Source: Fidelibacterota bacterium (GTDB lineage Bacteria > Pseudomonadota > Alphaproteobacteria > Rhodospirillales > Rhodospirillaceae). From it: DNA of 47,048 nucleotides. A model generated the notes under the pieces. That model was given only the letters and a program-made list of their open reading frames with translations, did no database searches and was not told where the DNA came from. The position numbers were made by a program, and so were the translations under genes. Each line of letters begins with the position of its first letter. The stretch's first letter is position 1. Below, in pieces: positions 24,827 through 33,161 of this stretch. Location of the stretch: the NCBI GenBank assembly GCA_947476275.1, contig CANJPQ010000032.1, positions 1 through 47,048 on the forward strand. The letters are read 5' to 3'.

Positions 24827-26573
24827 CGGCTTTTTTGATCGTCAGGAGCGTGAGCGCCACGTTCGTGCCGTTCGCGTAGTTGAAGCCGGCGACGACGGCG
24901 CCGGTGGTCATCGTGTAGCCGTTTTCGGTCACGGACTGCCGGAACGCTTCCACATCCGGTGCATCGACCGCGGCAAGGGTGCCGGGATTGGCCATGGCTA
25001 TGCCCGCCGCGCCGGCGGAATCGGAAATGCGGGTCTTGGTACCGAGCAGGAAGATCGCCGACGGTTCATGGAAGCCCACCAGCACCACGGGACCGGTCGG
25101 CTTCGCGCGGGCGACTTCCACCGCGAGACGCGGCGCGACCCACAGCTTGTCCGCGCGCGGGGCGATCATGTCCACCAGCACGCCGGAGAAGGCCGCGCCG
25201 ATGAGGCCAAGCGTGCCGCAGGTGGCGAGGGGCAGCAGGCCGCCGACCGTCACGGCGAAAAGGGCGGCGATGGCGGCAATTGCCGCAGCGAGAATCGCAA
25301 GGGTGCCGAGGCCATCGGAATAGGTCTGCGCGGCCCAGATCACCCCGGCGGCTAGGACGAGGCTGACCAACGCCCACAGCACGCGCCACGCCATGCCGAA
25401 GGGACGCCGCAGCGCGCCCTGCCAGCGCCGCGAATCCTGCACGGCGGCGCCCAGCAGCAAGGCGGCGGCGGGCAGCAGCGGCAGCACGTAGTGCGGCAGC
25501 TTGGTGGGGATCGCCTCGAACGCCAGCCACGCGGGCACCAGCCAGGCGAGGCAGAACCGGATCGCGGGCGTATTGCGCGCCGGCCAGACGGCGATCAGCG
25601 CGATGGGGATCACCAGCGACCACGGCCAGGCGGTGGCGGGCATCAACGCCATATGCGTGCCGGGCAGGGCGCCGTGGCTTTCTTGGCCGCCGGCGAGTTT
25701 GGGCAACACGTCCTCGCGGATCGCATTCATCAGAAAATTGCCGTTGCCGGGTTCGATCAGGGTGAACAGCCAGGGCAGCAGCACAAGACCGCTCAGCGGG
25801 ATGCCCCACCAGGGCTTGAGGGCGCGGACCAAAGCGAGGTTGCGGTCCGCGGCACAGAGGGTCGTGCCGGCGGCGCCGACCACCACCAGCACCGCCGGGC
25901 CTTTGATCAGGATCGCGGCGCCGGTGGCGAGCCAGAATGCCGCCACCCAGCGTGTGTCGGCCTTGTTGTTTTCAGCGACCGCGACATAGACGCGCGCGAG
26001 GCCAAGCATCGCCAGCGTCGTGAATCCGAGCAGGGCTGCGTCTGTCTTCGCGAGATGCGCTTCCACCAAGGTCAGCGGCAGCGTGGCCGTCATCAAACCC
26101 GCCACAAAACCGGCGCGTTCCCCGAACAGGGCGCGTCCGGCGCCACAGGTGAGCAACACAGCGAGCCAGGCCATCAATGCCGACGGCACGCGATAGGGCC
26201 ATGCGGTGTTGAGCGGCTGGCCAAAGGCTTTGACCGAGGCCACTTGCAGCCAGTGAATGCCAATGGGCTTCTTGGTGCGCGGCGCGTCCTGCACCTTGAT
26301 GTGCACGTAGTCGCCGCTTTCGAGCATCTGCTTGCTGGCCTGCATGAAGCGCGCTTCGTCGCGGTCCGTCGGCGCGAGACTGTCGAGACCCGGCACGAAC
26401 AGCAGCAGGCACAGCACGGTGAGCACGAGATAGGGCACGTACCCGCGTTCCGCTGCCCGCAGCAGGCGTCCGAACGTGCCTTCCTCTCCGGGCAGCGCGC
26501 GCTTTACCAACGGCAAACGGCCTCCCTCGCGGGAGGCCGTTGCAACGTCGGCGAGTGTCGAGATCGCGCGCAA
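24819..26573 (-). CDS. ArnT-like (GT39/GT83) membrane glycosyltransferase
   Basis: Up to 584 residues with about 12 membrane helices. The conserved periplasmic loop PTDRDEARFMQASKQMLES with the catalytic Asp-Glu pair, followed by VQDAPRTKKPIGIHWLQ, marks the ArnT/PMT clan, which moves a sugar from a polyprenyl phosphate to lipid A or protein. The donor and acceptor are unknown. The start is unsettled: 26573 is a TTG, and the first 20 codons cover a perfect terminator-type hairpin. TTG at 26516, right after the hairpin, or GTG at 26438 would give a start nearer to family N-termini. It overlaps the PAP2 gene. Confidence 0.85.
   Translation of the reverse strand: MRAISTLADVATASREGGRLPLVKRALPGEEGTFGRLLRAAERGYVPYLVLTVLCLLLFVPGLDSLAPTDRDEARFMQASKQMLESGDYVHIKVQDAPRTKKPIGIHWLQVASVKAFGQPLNTAWPYRVPSALMAWLAVLLTCGAGRALFGERAGFVAGLMTATLPLTLVEAHLAKTDAALLGFTTLAMLGLARVYVAVAENNKADTRWVAAFWLATGAAILIKGPAVLVVVGAAGTTLCAADRNLALVRALKPWWGIPLSGLVLLPWLFTLIEPGNGNFLMNAIREDVLPKLAGGQESHGALPGTHMALMPATAWPWSLVIPIALIAVWPARNTPAIRFCLAWLVPAWLAFEAIPTKLPHYVLPLLPAAALLLGAAVQDSRRWQGALRRPFGMAWRVLWALVSLVLAAGVIWAAQTYSDGLGTLAILAAAIAAIAALFAVTVGGLLPLATCGTLGLIGAAFSGVLVDMIAPRADKLWVAPRLAVEVARAKPTGPVVLVGFHEPSAIFLLGTKTRISDSAGAAGIAMANPGTLAAVDAPDVEAFRQSVTENGYTMTTGAVVAGFNYANGTNVALTLLTIKKADE
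26517..26540 (-). terminator. Strong hairpin after the hydroxyacyl-CoA dehydrogenase gene
   Basis: Perfect 10-bp stem (ACGGCCTCCC/GGGAGGCCGT) with a TCGC loop, 37 bases after the dehydrogenase stop. On the minus strand only three Ts follow. It lies within the 5' end of the longest ArnT-like frame, which suggests that frame's N-terminus is not translated or that expression is attenuated here. Confidence 0.6.
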
Positions 26574-26576
26574 GTG

Positions 26577-27515
26577 TTAGCGCGTCGGAACGGGCTCAGG
26601 CCCGCTGTAATCGTAGAAGCCCTTGCCGGTCTTGCGGCCCCACCAGCCGGCTTCGACGTATTTCACGAGCAGCGGGCAGGGGCGGTACTTGCTGTCCGCC
26701 AAGCCGTCGTACAGCACGGTCATGATGGCGAGGCAGGTATCGAGGCCGATGAAGTCGGCCAGTTCGAGCGGGCCCATCGGGTGGTTCGCGCCGAGCTTCA
26801 TGGCGTTGTCGATGGCGCGCACGGTGCCGACACCTTCGTATAGCGTGTAGATCGCTTCGTTGATCATCGGCACCAGGATGCGGTTGACGATGAAGGCAGG
26901 GAAATCTTCCGACGACACGGTGCTCTTGCCGAGCTTTTCGGCGAACACCTTCACGGCGGCGAAGGTGGACTCTTCGGTGGCGATGCCGCGGATCAGTTCG
27001 ACCAGTTTCATCACCGGCACCGGGTTCATGAAGTGCAGCCCCATGAAGCGTTCCGGGCGGTCGGTGACGGCGGCGAGGCGGGTGATCGAGATCGAGGAGG
27101 TGTTCGAGCACACCAGCGCGTCCGGCTTGAGGTGTTCGGTCAGCGCGCGGAAGATCTTCTTCTTGGTCTCTTCGGCTTCGGTCGCGGCTTCGACCACGAG
27201 GTCGCGGTCGCTCATGACTTCGAGGCCGGTGGCGGTCTTGATCCGCGCCAGCGCTGCCGTCTTGTCGGCTTCGGTGAGGGCGCCCTTCTGGACCTGGCGG
27301 CCCATCATCTTGTCGATGTTCGCGAGGGACTTCTTGAGCGCGTCCTCGCTGATGTCGGAGATCGCGACATCGAAGCCGCCGATGGCGCAGACCTGCGCGA
27401 TGCCCGAGCCCATCTGGCCGGCGCCGATGATGCCGACCTTGGCGATGGTGATGGGCGTCTTGGAGGCCTTGGTGGGCCCGGTCTGGAGCGTCGTGCGGCC
27501 GACGGAATCGTTCAT
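26577..27515 (-). CDS. hbd: 3-hydroxybutyryl-CoA dehydrogenase
   Basis: 312 residues. The Rossmann motif [14 protein letters not shown] binds NAD(P), and SNTSSISIT and the catalytic [13 protein letters not shown] follow. The helical C-terminal domain has [14 protein letters not shown] and [16 protein letters not shown]. It oxidises 3-hydroxyacyl-CoA (or reduces acetoacetyl-CoA) in butyrate, PHB or fatty-acid metabolism. A 22-residue N-terminal extension precedes the Rossmann fold. It lies 37 bases after etfA, in an operon common in alphaproteobacteria, so electrons from acyl-CoA oxidation can go to EtfAB. Confidence 0.95.
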   Translation of the reverse strand: MNDSVGRTTLQTGPTKASKTPITIAKVGIIGAGQMGSGIAQVCAIGGFDVAISDISEDALKKSLANIDKMMGRQVQKGALTEADKTAALARIKTATGLEVMSDRDLVVEAATEAEETKKKIFRALTEHLKPDALVCSNTSSISITRLAAVTDRPERFMGLHFMNPVPVMKLVELIRGIATEESTFAAVKVFAEKLGKSTVSSEDFPAFIVNRILVPMINEAIYTLYEGVGTVRAIDNAMKLGANHPMGPLELADFIGLDTCLAIMTVLYDGLADSKYRPCPLLVKYVEAGWWGRKTGKGFYDYSGPEPVPTR

Positions 27516-27552
27516 GTTGTGTTGGTCCTCAAACGAAGGGCGGTTCTGCCCG

Positions 27553-28482
27553 TTACAGCGACTTGGTCAGCTCCGGGACGACCGTGAACAGGTCGCCGAC
27601 GAGACCGTAGTCTGCAACTTGGAAGATCGGCGCTTCCGGATCCTTGTTGATCGCGACGATCACCTTGGAGTCCTTCATGCCCGCGAGATGCTGGATCGCG
27701 CCCGAGATGCCGACGGCGACATAAAGCTCAGGTGCGACGATCTTGCCGGTCTGGCCGACCTGATAGTCGTTCGGTACGAAGCCCGCGTCCACGGCCGCGC
27801 GGCTGGCGCCGACGCCGGCGCCGAGCTTGTCGGCGAGGGCTTCGATGATCTTGAAGTTCTCGCCCGACCCCATGCCGCGGCCGCCGGAGACGACGATCTT
27901 GGCAGAGGTGAGTTCCGGACGTTCGGACTTGGACAGGGCGGCTTCCTTGAAAGTGGACACGCCCGGATCGGCCGCCGCGGCGACGGTCTCGGTGGTGGCG
28001 CTGCCGCCTTCTGCTTTTGCTTTGTCGAAGGTGGAGCCGCGGACGGTGATGACCTTCTTGGCGTCTTTGGACTGCACGGTGGCGAGCGCGTTGCCGGCGT
28101 AGATCGGGCGCACGAAGGTATCCGCCGAGACGACGGCGGAGATGTCGGAAATCTGCGCGACGTCGAGCAGGGCGGCCACGCGCGGCATCACGTTCTTGCC
28201 TTGGGTGGTGGCGGCGTGGAGCAGGTGCGTGTAATCGCCGGCGATGCTGACGATGAGCGCGGCGAGCGGCTCGGCCAGCGCGTTGGCGTACTGGGCGGCG
28301 TCGGCGACGCGCACCTTGCTCACGCCCGCGATCTTCGCGGCGGCGGCGGCAGCAGCGGCGCAGTTTTGGCCCGCCACGAGCACGTGGATGTCGCCGCCGA
28401 TCTGCTGCGCGGCGGTGATGGCGCTCAGCGTGGCGGCTTTGATCCCGCTGCTGTCGTGGTCGGCAACGACCAGATTGCTCAT
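27553..28482 (-). CDS. etfA: Electron transfer flavoprotein alpha subunit
   Basis: 309 residues. The C-terminal FAD-binding domain is clear: [59 protein letters not shown] and [20 protein letters not shown]. With EtfB it takes electrons from acyl-CoA dehydrogenases and passes them to the quinone pool through ETF-QO. The start overlaps the etfB stop by ATGA, so the subunits are coupled. Confidence 0.97.
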   Translation of the reverse strand: MSNLVVADHDSSGIKAATLSAITAAQQIGGDIHVLVAGQNCAAAAAAAAKIAGVSKVRVADAAQYANALAEPLAALIVSIAGDYTHLLHAATTQGKNVMPRVAALLDVAQISDISAVVSADTFVRPIYAGNALATVQSKDAKKVITVRGSTFDKAKAEGGSATTETVAAAADPGVSTFKEAALSKSERPELTSAKIVVSGGRGMGSGENFKIIEALADKLGAGVGASRAAVDAGFVPNDYQVGQTGKIVAPELYVAVGISGAIQHLAGMKDSKVIVAINKDPEAPIFQVADYGLVGDLFTVVPELTKSL

Positions 28483-29231
28483 GGGATCACCTTGGCTTCG
28501 TTGCGGAGTTTGTCGATGAGGGCGGCGACGTCGGGCACCTTGATGCCGCCTTGGCGCTTGGCCGGTTCTTCCACCTTCAAGGTGACGAGGCGCGGCGCCA
28601 CGTCCACGCCCAGGGCATCCGGGGCGAGCACTTCGATCGGCTTCTTCTTCGCCTTCATGATGTTCGGCAGCGAGGCATAGCGCGGCTCGTTCAGGCGCAG
28701 GTCGGTGGTGATGACCGCCGGGGTCTTGAGGGAGATGGTCTCAAGGCCGCCGTCGACTTCGCGGGTGACCACGGCCGAGCCGCTTTCGACCACCACCTTC
28801 GAGGCGAAGGTGCCCTGGGACCAGCCCAGGAGGGCGGCGAGCATCTGGCCGGTCTGGTTGGAATCGTCGTCGATCGCCTGCTTGCCGAGGATCACCAGGT
28901 CCGGGTTTTCCTTGGCGACGATCGCCTTGAGCAGCTTTGCCACCGCGAGCGGCTGAAGCTCGGCGTCGGTCTGCACGAGGATGCCGCGATCTGCGCCCAT
29001 GGCGAGGGCGGTGCGGATGGTTTCCTGCGCGGCCTGCGGGCCCATGCTGACTGCGATGATCTCGGTCGCCTTGCCGGCTTCCTTGAGGCGCACCGCTTCT
29101 TCGACGGCGATTTCGTCGAACGGGTTCATGGACATTTTGACGTTGGCGAGTTCGACGCCCGTCTTGTCCGCTTTGACGCGAACCTTGACGTTGTAATCGA
29201 CCACCCGTTTGACGGCGACGAGGACTTTCAT
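28479..29231 (-). CDS. etfB: Electron transfer flavoprotein beta subunit
   Basis: 250 residues. It begins [17 protein letters not shown] and has the AMP-binding and family signature [38 protein letters not shown] and [17 protein letters not shown]. It is the partner of EtfA. The ATG at 29231 is preferred to the longer frame from 29258 because it matches EtfB N-termini exactly. The cobalamin adenosyltransferase gene lies 251 bases upstream in the same direction. Confidence 0.97.
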   Translation of the reverse strand: MKVLVAVKRVVDYNVKVRVKADKTGVELANVKMSMNPFDEIAVEEAVRLKEAGKATEIIAVSMGPQAAQETIRTALAMGADRGILVQTDAELQPLAVAKLLKAIVAKENPDLVILGKQAIDDDSNQTGQMLAALLGWSQGTFASKVVVESGSAVVTREVDGGLETISLKTPAVITTDLRLNEPRYASLPNIMKAKKKPIEVLAPDALGVDVAPRLVTLKVEEPAKRQGGIKVPDVAALIDKLRNEAKVIP

Positions 29232-29482
29232 GAACGATCCCGATGGCTGTTCGCGCAAGACGTCTGAAGGCTGCTGAAGGTCCCCTTGCGGAGTGTTTTA
29301 GCGACCCTCAGTTCCTCCCCTGGCCGGCGGAAAATTCTCGCGTCCGGCCCCCAAAAATCGGCGAACACCACTAGTCTTTCGCCCAAAGTGTGTCAAACGA
29401 AATCATGTTGCGCTGCAGCATGAAAAACCCTTCGATATCAATCGCAAAGCCGCGCTTTGCCTGGGTTTGCGATGAGCGCGTC

Positions 29483-30055
29483 CTAGCGGTTCGCGCCGGG
29501 TACCCACAGGACATCGCCGTCACCTTTCGCGTTCAAATAGCGCGACAGCACGAACAGATGGTCGGAGAGGCGGTTGGCGTAGATCAGGGCCAGGCGGTTG
29601 AGCTGATCGGTGCGCTCCGCCGCCGTGATGGCGCGTTCCGCCCGGCGTACGGTGGTGCGCGCGATGTGGAGGTATGCCGCGGCAGGTGTGCCGCCGGGCA
29701 GGACGAAGGACTTCAGGGGGCTCAGGGTCTCGTTCATCGCGTCCATCTCGTGCTCGAGCCGGTCGATCTGGTGCTGGACGATCCGCAAGGCAGCCCCCGG
29801 CGCTTCGTTTGGCGCGGGCGGAGTGCATAGGTCCGCGCCCAGGTCGAACAGGTCGTTCTGGATGCGCGCGAGCATCGCGTCGGCTTGCGTGTCGGCGGCT
29901 GTGTGGAGGCGTGCCACGCCGATCACGGCATTGGCTTCATCGACGGCGCCGTAGGCTTCGACCAGCGCCGAATCCTTCGGAACGCGGCTGCCGTCGCCCA
30001 GGGAGGTCTCCCCCTTGTCGCCGCCGCGGGTGTAGATGCGCGTGAGTGTGACCAT
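29483..30055 (-). CDS. Cob(I)yrinic acid a,c-diamide adenosyltransferase, PduO type
   Basis: 190 residues, a PduO/MMAB-type ATP:cob(I)alamin adenosyltransferase, which makes adenosylcobalamin. Family signatures are TRIYTRGGDKGETSLGDGSR, VEAYGAVDEANAVIG, FVLPGGTPAAAYLHIARTTVRRAER and NRLSDHLFVLSRY. This product is the cofactor of the class II reductase at 7.4-9.7 kb. The ATG at 30055 is used. It is followed by etfB-etfA-hbd with a 251-base gap, and diverges from lptG across 97 bases. Confidence 0.95.
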   Translation of the reverse strand: MVTLTRIYTRGGDKGETSLGDGSRVPKDSALVEAYGAVDEANAVIGVARLHTAADTQADAMLARIQNDLFDLGADLCTPPAPNEAPGAALRIVQHQIDRLEHEMDAMNETLSPLKSFVLPGGTPAAAYLHIARTTVRRAERAITAAERTDQLNRLALIYANRLSDHLFVLSRYLNAKGDGDVLWVPGANR

Positions 30056-30152
30056 CGATTCCTCGTTGTCCGGGCGAAGAGTGTACCCGCGATTTCGCAT
30101 ACATGCCGCAATGCTCTATTGTCGGCAGACACTATTGAGGACACCCACCCGC

Positions 30153-31259
30153 GTGAATCGGCTCTCGCCGACACTGTCGCTCTACCTCGCCCGCCAGTTC
30201 ACGGTTGCGTTCCTGGCGGCGCTGGGGGTGATTGTCGGGCTGATCATGCTGTTCGACATGATCGAACTGCTGCGCCGCACGGTCACGATCGACATCGGCC
30301 TCGCCGCCCTGATCGGCATGGCGCTGCTAAAGATGCCGCACACGGTGCAGGAGACCCTGCCGTTCATCGTGCTGATCGCCATGATGTTCGCGCTGTTCCG
30401 TCTGGCGCGCAGCCACGAGCTGGTGGTGATCCGCTCAGCCGGCGTGTCGGTTTGGCAGGTGCTGGGGCCGCCCATCCTCTTGGTCGCCGCCGTAGGCGTG
30501 CTCAATGTCGTCTTCTTCAATCCGATCGCCGCAGACATGTACGAGACCTATCAGCGGCGCGAGGACATGATGCTCGCCCGCGGCGCGACGACATTGAATG
30601 TCGGCGAGGGCGGCTTGTGGTTGCGCGAAGTCCGCGGCGACGTGGCGTCGATCGTCCACGCCGACCGGCTGCACCAGGACGGCAGCGTGCTGCGCTTGCG
30701 CGGCAACGTGACGATTTTCCTGACCGACACCCATGAGGGGTTGCAACACCGCTATCAAGCGCCGACCGGCGACATCCTCGACGGGTTCATCCGTCTCGAC
30801 GACGCGGTGGAGCTGGCTCCCGGCAAGACCGCGATAGACCATAAGGAATTATTCCTTCCCAGCGGCATCACGGCGGCCAAGGTGCAGGACAGCTTCGCGT
30901 CGCCGGAGTCCATGTCGATCTGGAGCCTGCCGCGCTTTATCCGCTTCTCCGAGGAGGCCGGCTTCTCGGTCATCCCGCACCGGCTCTATTGGCAGTCGCT
31001 GCTGGTCTCGCCGTTCATGCTGCTGGCGATGACGTTGCTGGCAGCGGTGTTCTGCCTGTCCGCCACCACGCGCGCGATGACCTGGACCATGCGCGGGCTC
31101 GCCGGGCTTGGGGTCGGGTTCCTGTTCTACTTCTTCAACCGCTTCACCTATGCGCTCGGACTTTCGGCGACATTGCCGATCGTGCTGGCGGCCTGGGCGC
31201 CGACGGTGATCACGATGCTGCTGGGGCTGGGCTATCTGTTCCACCGCGAGGACGGCTGA
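30153..31259 (+). CDS. lptG: LPS export ABC transporter permease LptG
   Basis: 368 residues. A typical LptF/LptG permease: three N-terminal helices (FTVAFLAALGVIVGLIMLFDM onward), a periplasmic beta-jellyroll of about 140 residues (ADRLHQDGSVLRLRGNVTIF), and three C-terminal helices. LYWQSLLVSPFMLLAMTLLAA is closer to LptG than LptF. It pulls LPS out of the inner membrane with LptB2. No lptF is adjacent. The GTG at 30153, with GAGG 12 bases before it, gives the family N-terminus (NRLSPTLSLYLARQF); ATG at 30111 is an alternative. The next gene starts inside the stop codon (TGATG), so a polycistron follows. Confidence 0.88.
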   Translation: MNRLSPTLSLYLARQFTVAFLAALGVIVGLIMLFDMIELLRRTVTIDIGLAALIGMALLKMPHTVQETLPFIVLIAMMFALFRLARSHELVVIRSAGVSVWQVLGPPILLVAAVGVLNVVFFNPIAADMYETYQRREDMMLARGATTLNVGEGGLWLREVRGDVASIVHADRLHQDGSVLRLRGNVTIFLTDTHEGLQHRYQAPTGDILDGFIRLDDAVELAPGKTAIDHKELFLPSGITAAKVQDSFASPESMSIWSLPRFIRFSEEAGFSVIPHRLYWQSLLVSPFMLLAMTLLAAVFCLSATTRAMTWTMRGLAGLGVGFLFYFFNRFTYALGLSATLPIVLAAWAPTVITMLLGLGYLFHREDG

Positions 31260-31939
31260 TGACGCCATCGTGGCAACGCATATGGCATCCCTGGGGGTGG
31301 CTGTTGCTTTTGCTCGCCGTCATCACCGTGATGCCGGGGATCGATTTTCGCGTCACCGGGTGGTTCTACGATCCGCAGCTCGGCTTCGCCGCCGGGCAAA
31401 ACGCGGTGACCGAGTTCGTCCGGCGCCACATTCCGCGCCTGATCGTCGTCAGTGCGATCGTGTTCGCGATGGTGACGCTGACGCCGCTGCTGCGGGGCGG
31501 GCAAGCGCTGGCGGAGATGACGCTGCGCAAAGCGGGCTTCCTGGCGGCGACCTTGATCATCGGCCCGGGGCTGATCGTGGAAAGTCTGCTGAAGCCGAAC
31601 TGGGGTCGCGCGCGGCCCGATGAGATCGTGGCGTTCGGCGGCACGCTGCCCTACACGCCGCCGCTGTGGCTCTCCGACGCGTGCAGCCACAATTGTTCGT
31701 TTGCGTCCGGTCATGCGGCGGTGGCGTTCTGGCTGACGGCGTATGCCTATCTCGTGCCGCCGCGCTATTTCCGTTCGGCGATGGCGGCGGGGCTGCTGTT
31801 CGGCCTTGCGGTCGGGCTGGTGCGCATCATGCAAGGCGCGCATTTCGTCAGCGACGTGATCTACGCCGGCGCGATCGTGGCGGCCGTGAATGCGTTGCTC
31901 GCGCGGTTGATCCTGAATCATCGCGGCAGCGCGGCATGA
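31259..31939 (+). CDS. PAP2-family lipid phosphatase
   Basis: 226 residues with about six membrane helices. PAP2 motifs are KPNWGRARP, CSFASGHAA (His acid/base) and RIMQGAHFVSDV (nucleophilic His). The insertion between motifs 1 and 2, with the Cys-containing DACSHNCS, resembles the LpxE/PgpB group acting on lipid A or phosphatidylglycerol phosphate. Its start shares a base with the lptG stop, and the next gene overlaps by ATGA. This coupling to lptG suggests a role in LPS or lipid A dephosphorylation, which is inference. Confidence 0.88.
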   Translation: MTPSWQRIWHPWGWLLLLLAVITVMPGIDFRVTGWFYDPQLGFAAGQNAVTEFVRRHIPRLIVVSAIVFAMVTLTPLLRGGQALAEMTLRKAGFLAATLIIGPGLIVESLLKPNWGRARPDEIVAFGGTLPYTPPLWLSDACSHNCSFASGHAAVAFWLTAYAYLVPPRYFRSAMAAGLLFGLAVGLVRIMQGAHFVSDVIYAGAIVAAVNALLARLILNHRGSAA

Positions 31940-32370
31940 AGAAGGTCGTCCTGTCCAAACTGATCAAGGCGGCGACGGCAGCGGTGACCCCGCCGTGGCG
32001 GCCGTTGAACGCGCAATACCCGGCGCTGGCCGGCTTCGATGCAGCGAGCGTGGCCGGCCAAAGCGGCGTGATCGCGGTGTGGCATCTCGGCGTGCGGCCT
32101 GCGTGGCTGCGGGTCGCCGGCGGCGCGGATGTGAGTGCGCTGGTGCGGGCGGCGCAAGCAGACGGGGAGATCCGTACCGCCGAGGCCCACGGCGGTGTCT
32201 ACCTCGCCTGGGCGCCCATGGCGCTGCCGGCCGTGGCGGGTGCAGTCGCTTCCCTCACCGCGCAGCTTGAGCTTGGAAAAGCCTCTCCACCGGAGGGGGC
32301 CGCTCCGTTTCCGCTACCGCCCGGCAGCCGCGTCCCGGCTAAGATGGGCGCGACAGGAGAACATTCATGA
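31936..32370 (+). CDS. Unknown protein in the lptG gene run
   Basis: 144 residues; no family recognised. The middle, GVIAVWHLGVRPAWLRVAGG followed by VSALVRAAQADGEI and GGVYLAWAPM, looks like a small alpha/beta domain. The opening GVxxxWHLGVRPxWL faintly recalls the start of GIY-YIG folds, without the catalytic residues. The C-terminal 30 residues are Pro/Gly-rich. It has no signal peptide. It overlaps the PAP2 gene and the first hydrolase gene by ATGA on both sides, so its product is made in step with theirs. Confidence 0.72.
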   Translation: MKKVVLSKLIKAATAAVTPPWRPLNAQYPALAGFDAASVAGQSGVIAVWHLGVRPAWLRVAGGADVSALVRAAQADGEIRTAEAHGGVYLAWAPMALPAVAGAVASLTAQLELGKASPPEGAAPFPLPPGSRVPAKMGATGEHS

Positions 32371-33161
32371 GCAAGATGCAGAAGATCTACGTCGATACAC
32401 CGGTGGGGCAGGTGCACGTGCGCTCCCTGGGTGAGGGCGCGCCGGTGGTGTTATTGCACCAGACGCCGTGGTCCGGGGTGCAGTTCCAGAACGCGCAGCC
32501 GCTGATCGCCGCGGCCGGCTTCCGCGCCATCACAGTCGATACGCCGGGCTACGGCATGTCGGACAATTTCGCGAGACCGCCCAGCGTGGCGGATTACGCC
32601 GACGTGCTGCCGGCCGTGTTCAAGGGGCTTTCGCTTCCGAAGGCGGCGGTGGTCGGTCATCACACCGGGGCGTCGATTGGCGCCGCTTTCGCCGCGCGGC
32701 ATCCCGCCCTCGTGAGCCGGCTCGTCTTGCACGGGGTGCCGCTCTACACGGCGGAGGAACGGGCCGAACGGCTGGCCCGCCCGCACTTCGATCAGACCCC
32801 CAAGGAGGACGGTGGGCACCTGCTGCGCCGCTGGGAGATCGCGCGCAAGATGAGCGCCGCGGCGAGCTTGCAGGCGGTGCAGACCTCGGTGGTGCAGTTC
32901 TTCTCGGCCGGCAAACTTGAGTGGTACGGCCACCACGCCGCGTTCAGCTACGACATCGCGCCGGACCTGAAGGCGATTAAGGCGCCGACGCTGATCATGT
33001 CCAACACCGGCGACAGCCTGCACATGGTGGTGCCGCGTGTGAAAGAACTGCGGCCGGATTTCCACACTGCCGAGATGCCCGGGGGCACCTATCACGTCGT
33101 GTTCGACGAAGCCGATGCCTGGAGCAAGATCGTCGTGAATTTCCTGAAAGCCGACGGATGA
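32367..33161 (+). CDS. Alpha/beta-hydrolase-fold protein lacking the nucleophile serine (copy 1)
   Basis: 264 residues. The alpha/beta-hydrolase frame is clear: LLHQTPWSG (oxyanion region), ITVDTPGYGMSD, and a nucleophile elbow where the usual GxSxG reads G97-HHT-G101, putting His99 at the nucleophile position. A possible acid Asp lies in SNTGDSLH and a possible base His in GGTYHVVFDE. Related family members with a GxHTG elbow exist as far as I recall, so this is probably a subfamily trait. Without Ser, Cys or Asp it may be a non-hydrolytic protein or use another residue. It overlaps both neighbours by ATGA and is a paralogue of the next gene. Confidence 0.85.
   Translation: MSKMQKIYVDTPVGQVHVRSLGEGAPVVLLHQTPWSGVQFQNAQPLIAAAGFRAITVDTPGYGMSDNFARPPSVADYADVLPAVFKGLSLPKAAVVGHHTGASIGAAFAARHPALVSRLVLHGVPLYTAEERAERLARPHFDQTPKEDGGHLLRRWEIARKMSAAASLQAVQTSVVQFFSAGKLEWYGHHAAFSYDIAPDLKAIKAPTLIMSNTGDSLHMVVPRVKELRPDFHTAEMPGGTYHVVFDEADAWSKIVVNFLKADG

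Noticed and set aside
26860-28680. A 606-codon plus-strand frame opposite hbd and the etf genes
   Set aside because: It is antisense to three confidently identified genes and has no recognisable domain.
30036-30152. N-terminal extension of the lptG frame
   Set aside because: It lies in the divergent gap with the adenosyltransferase, does not match LptG N-termini, and the GTG at 30153 fits.
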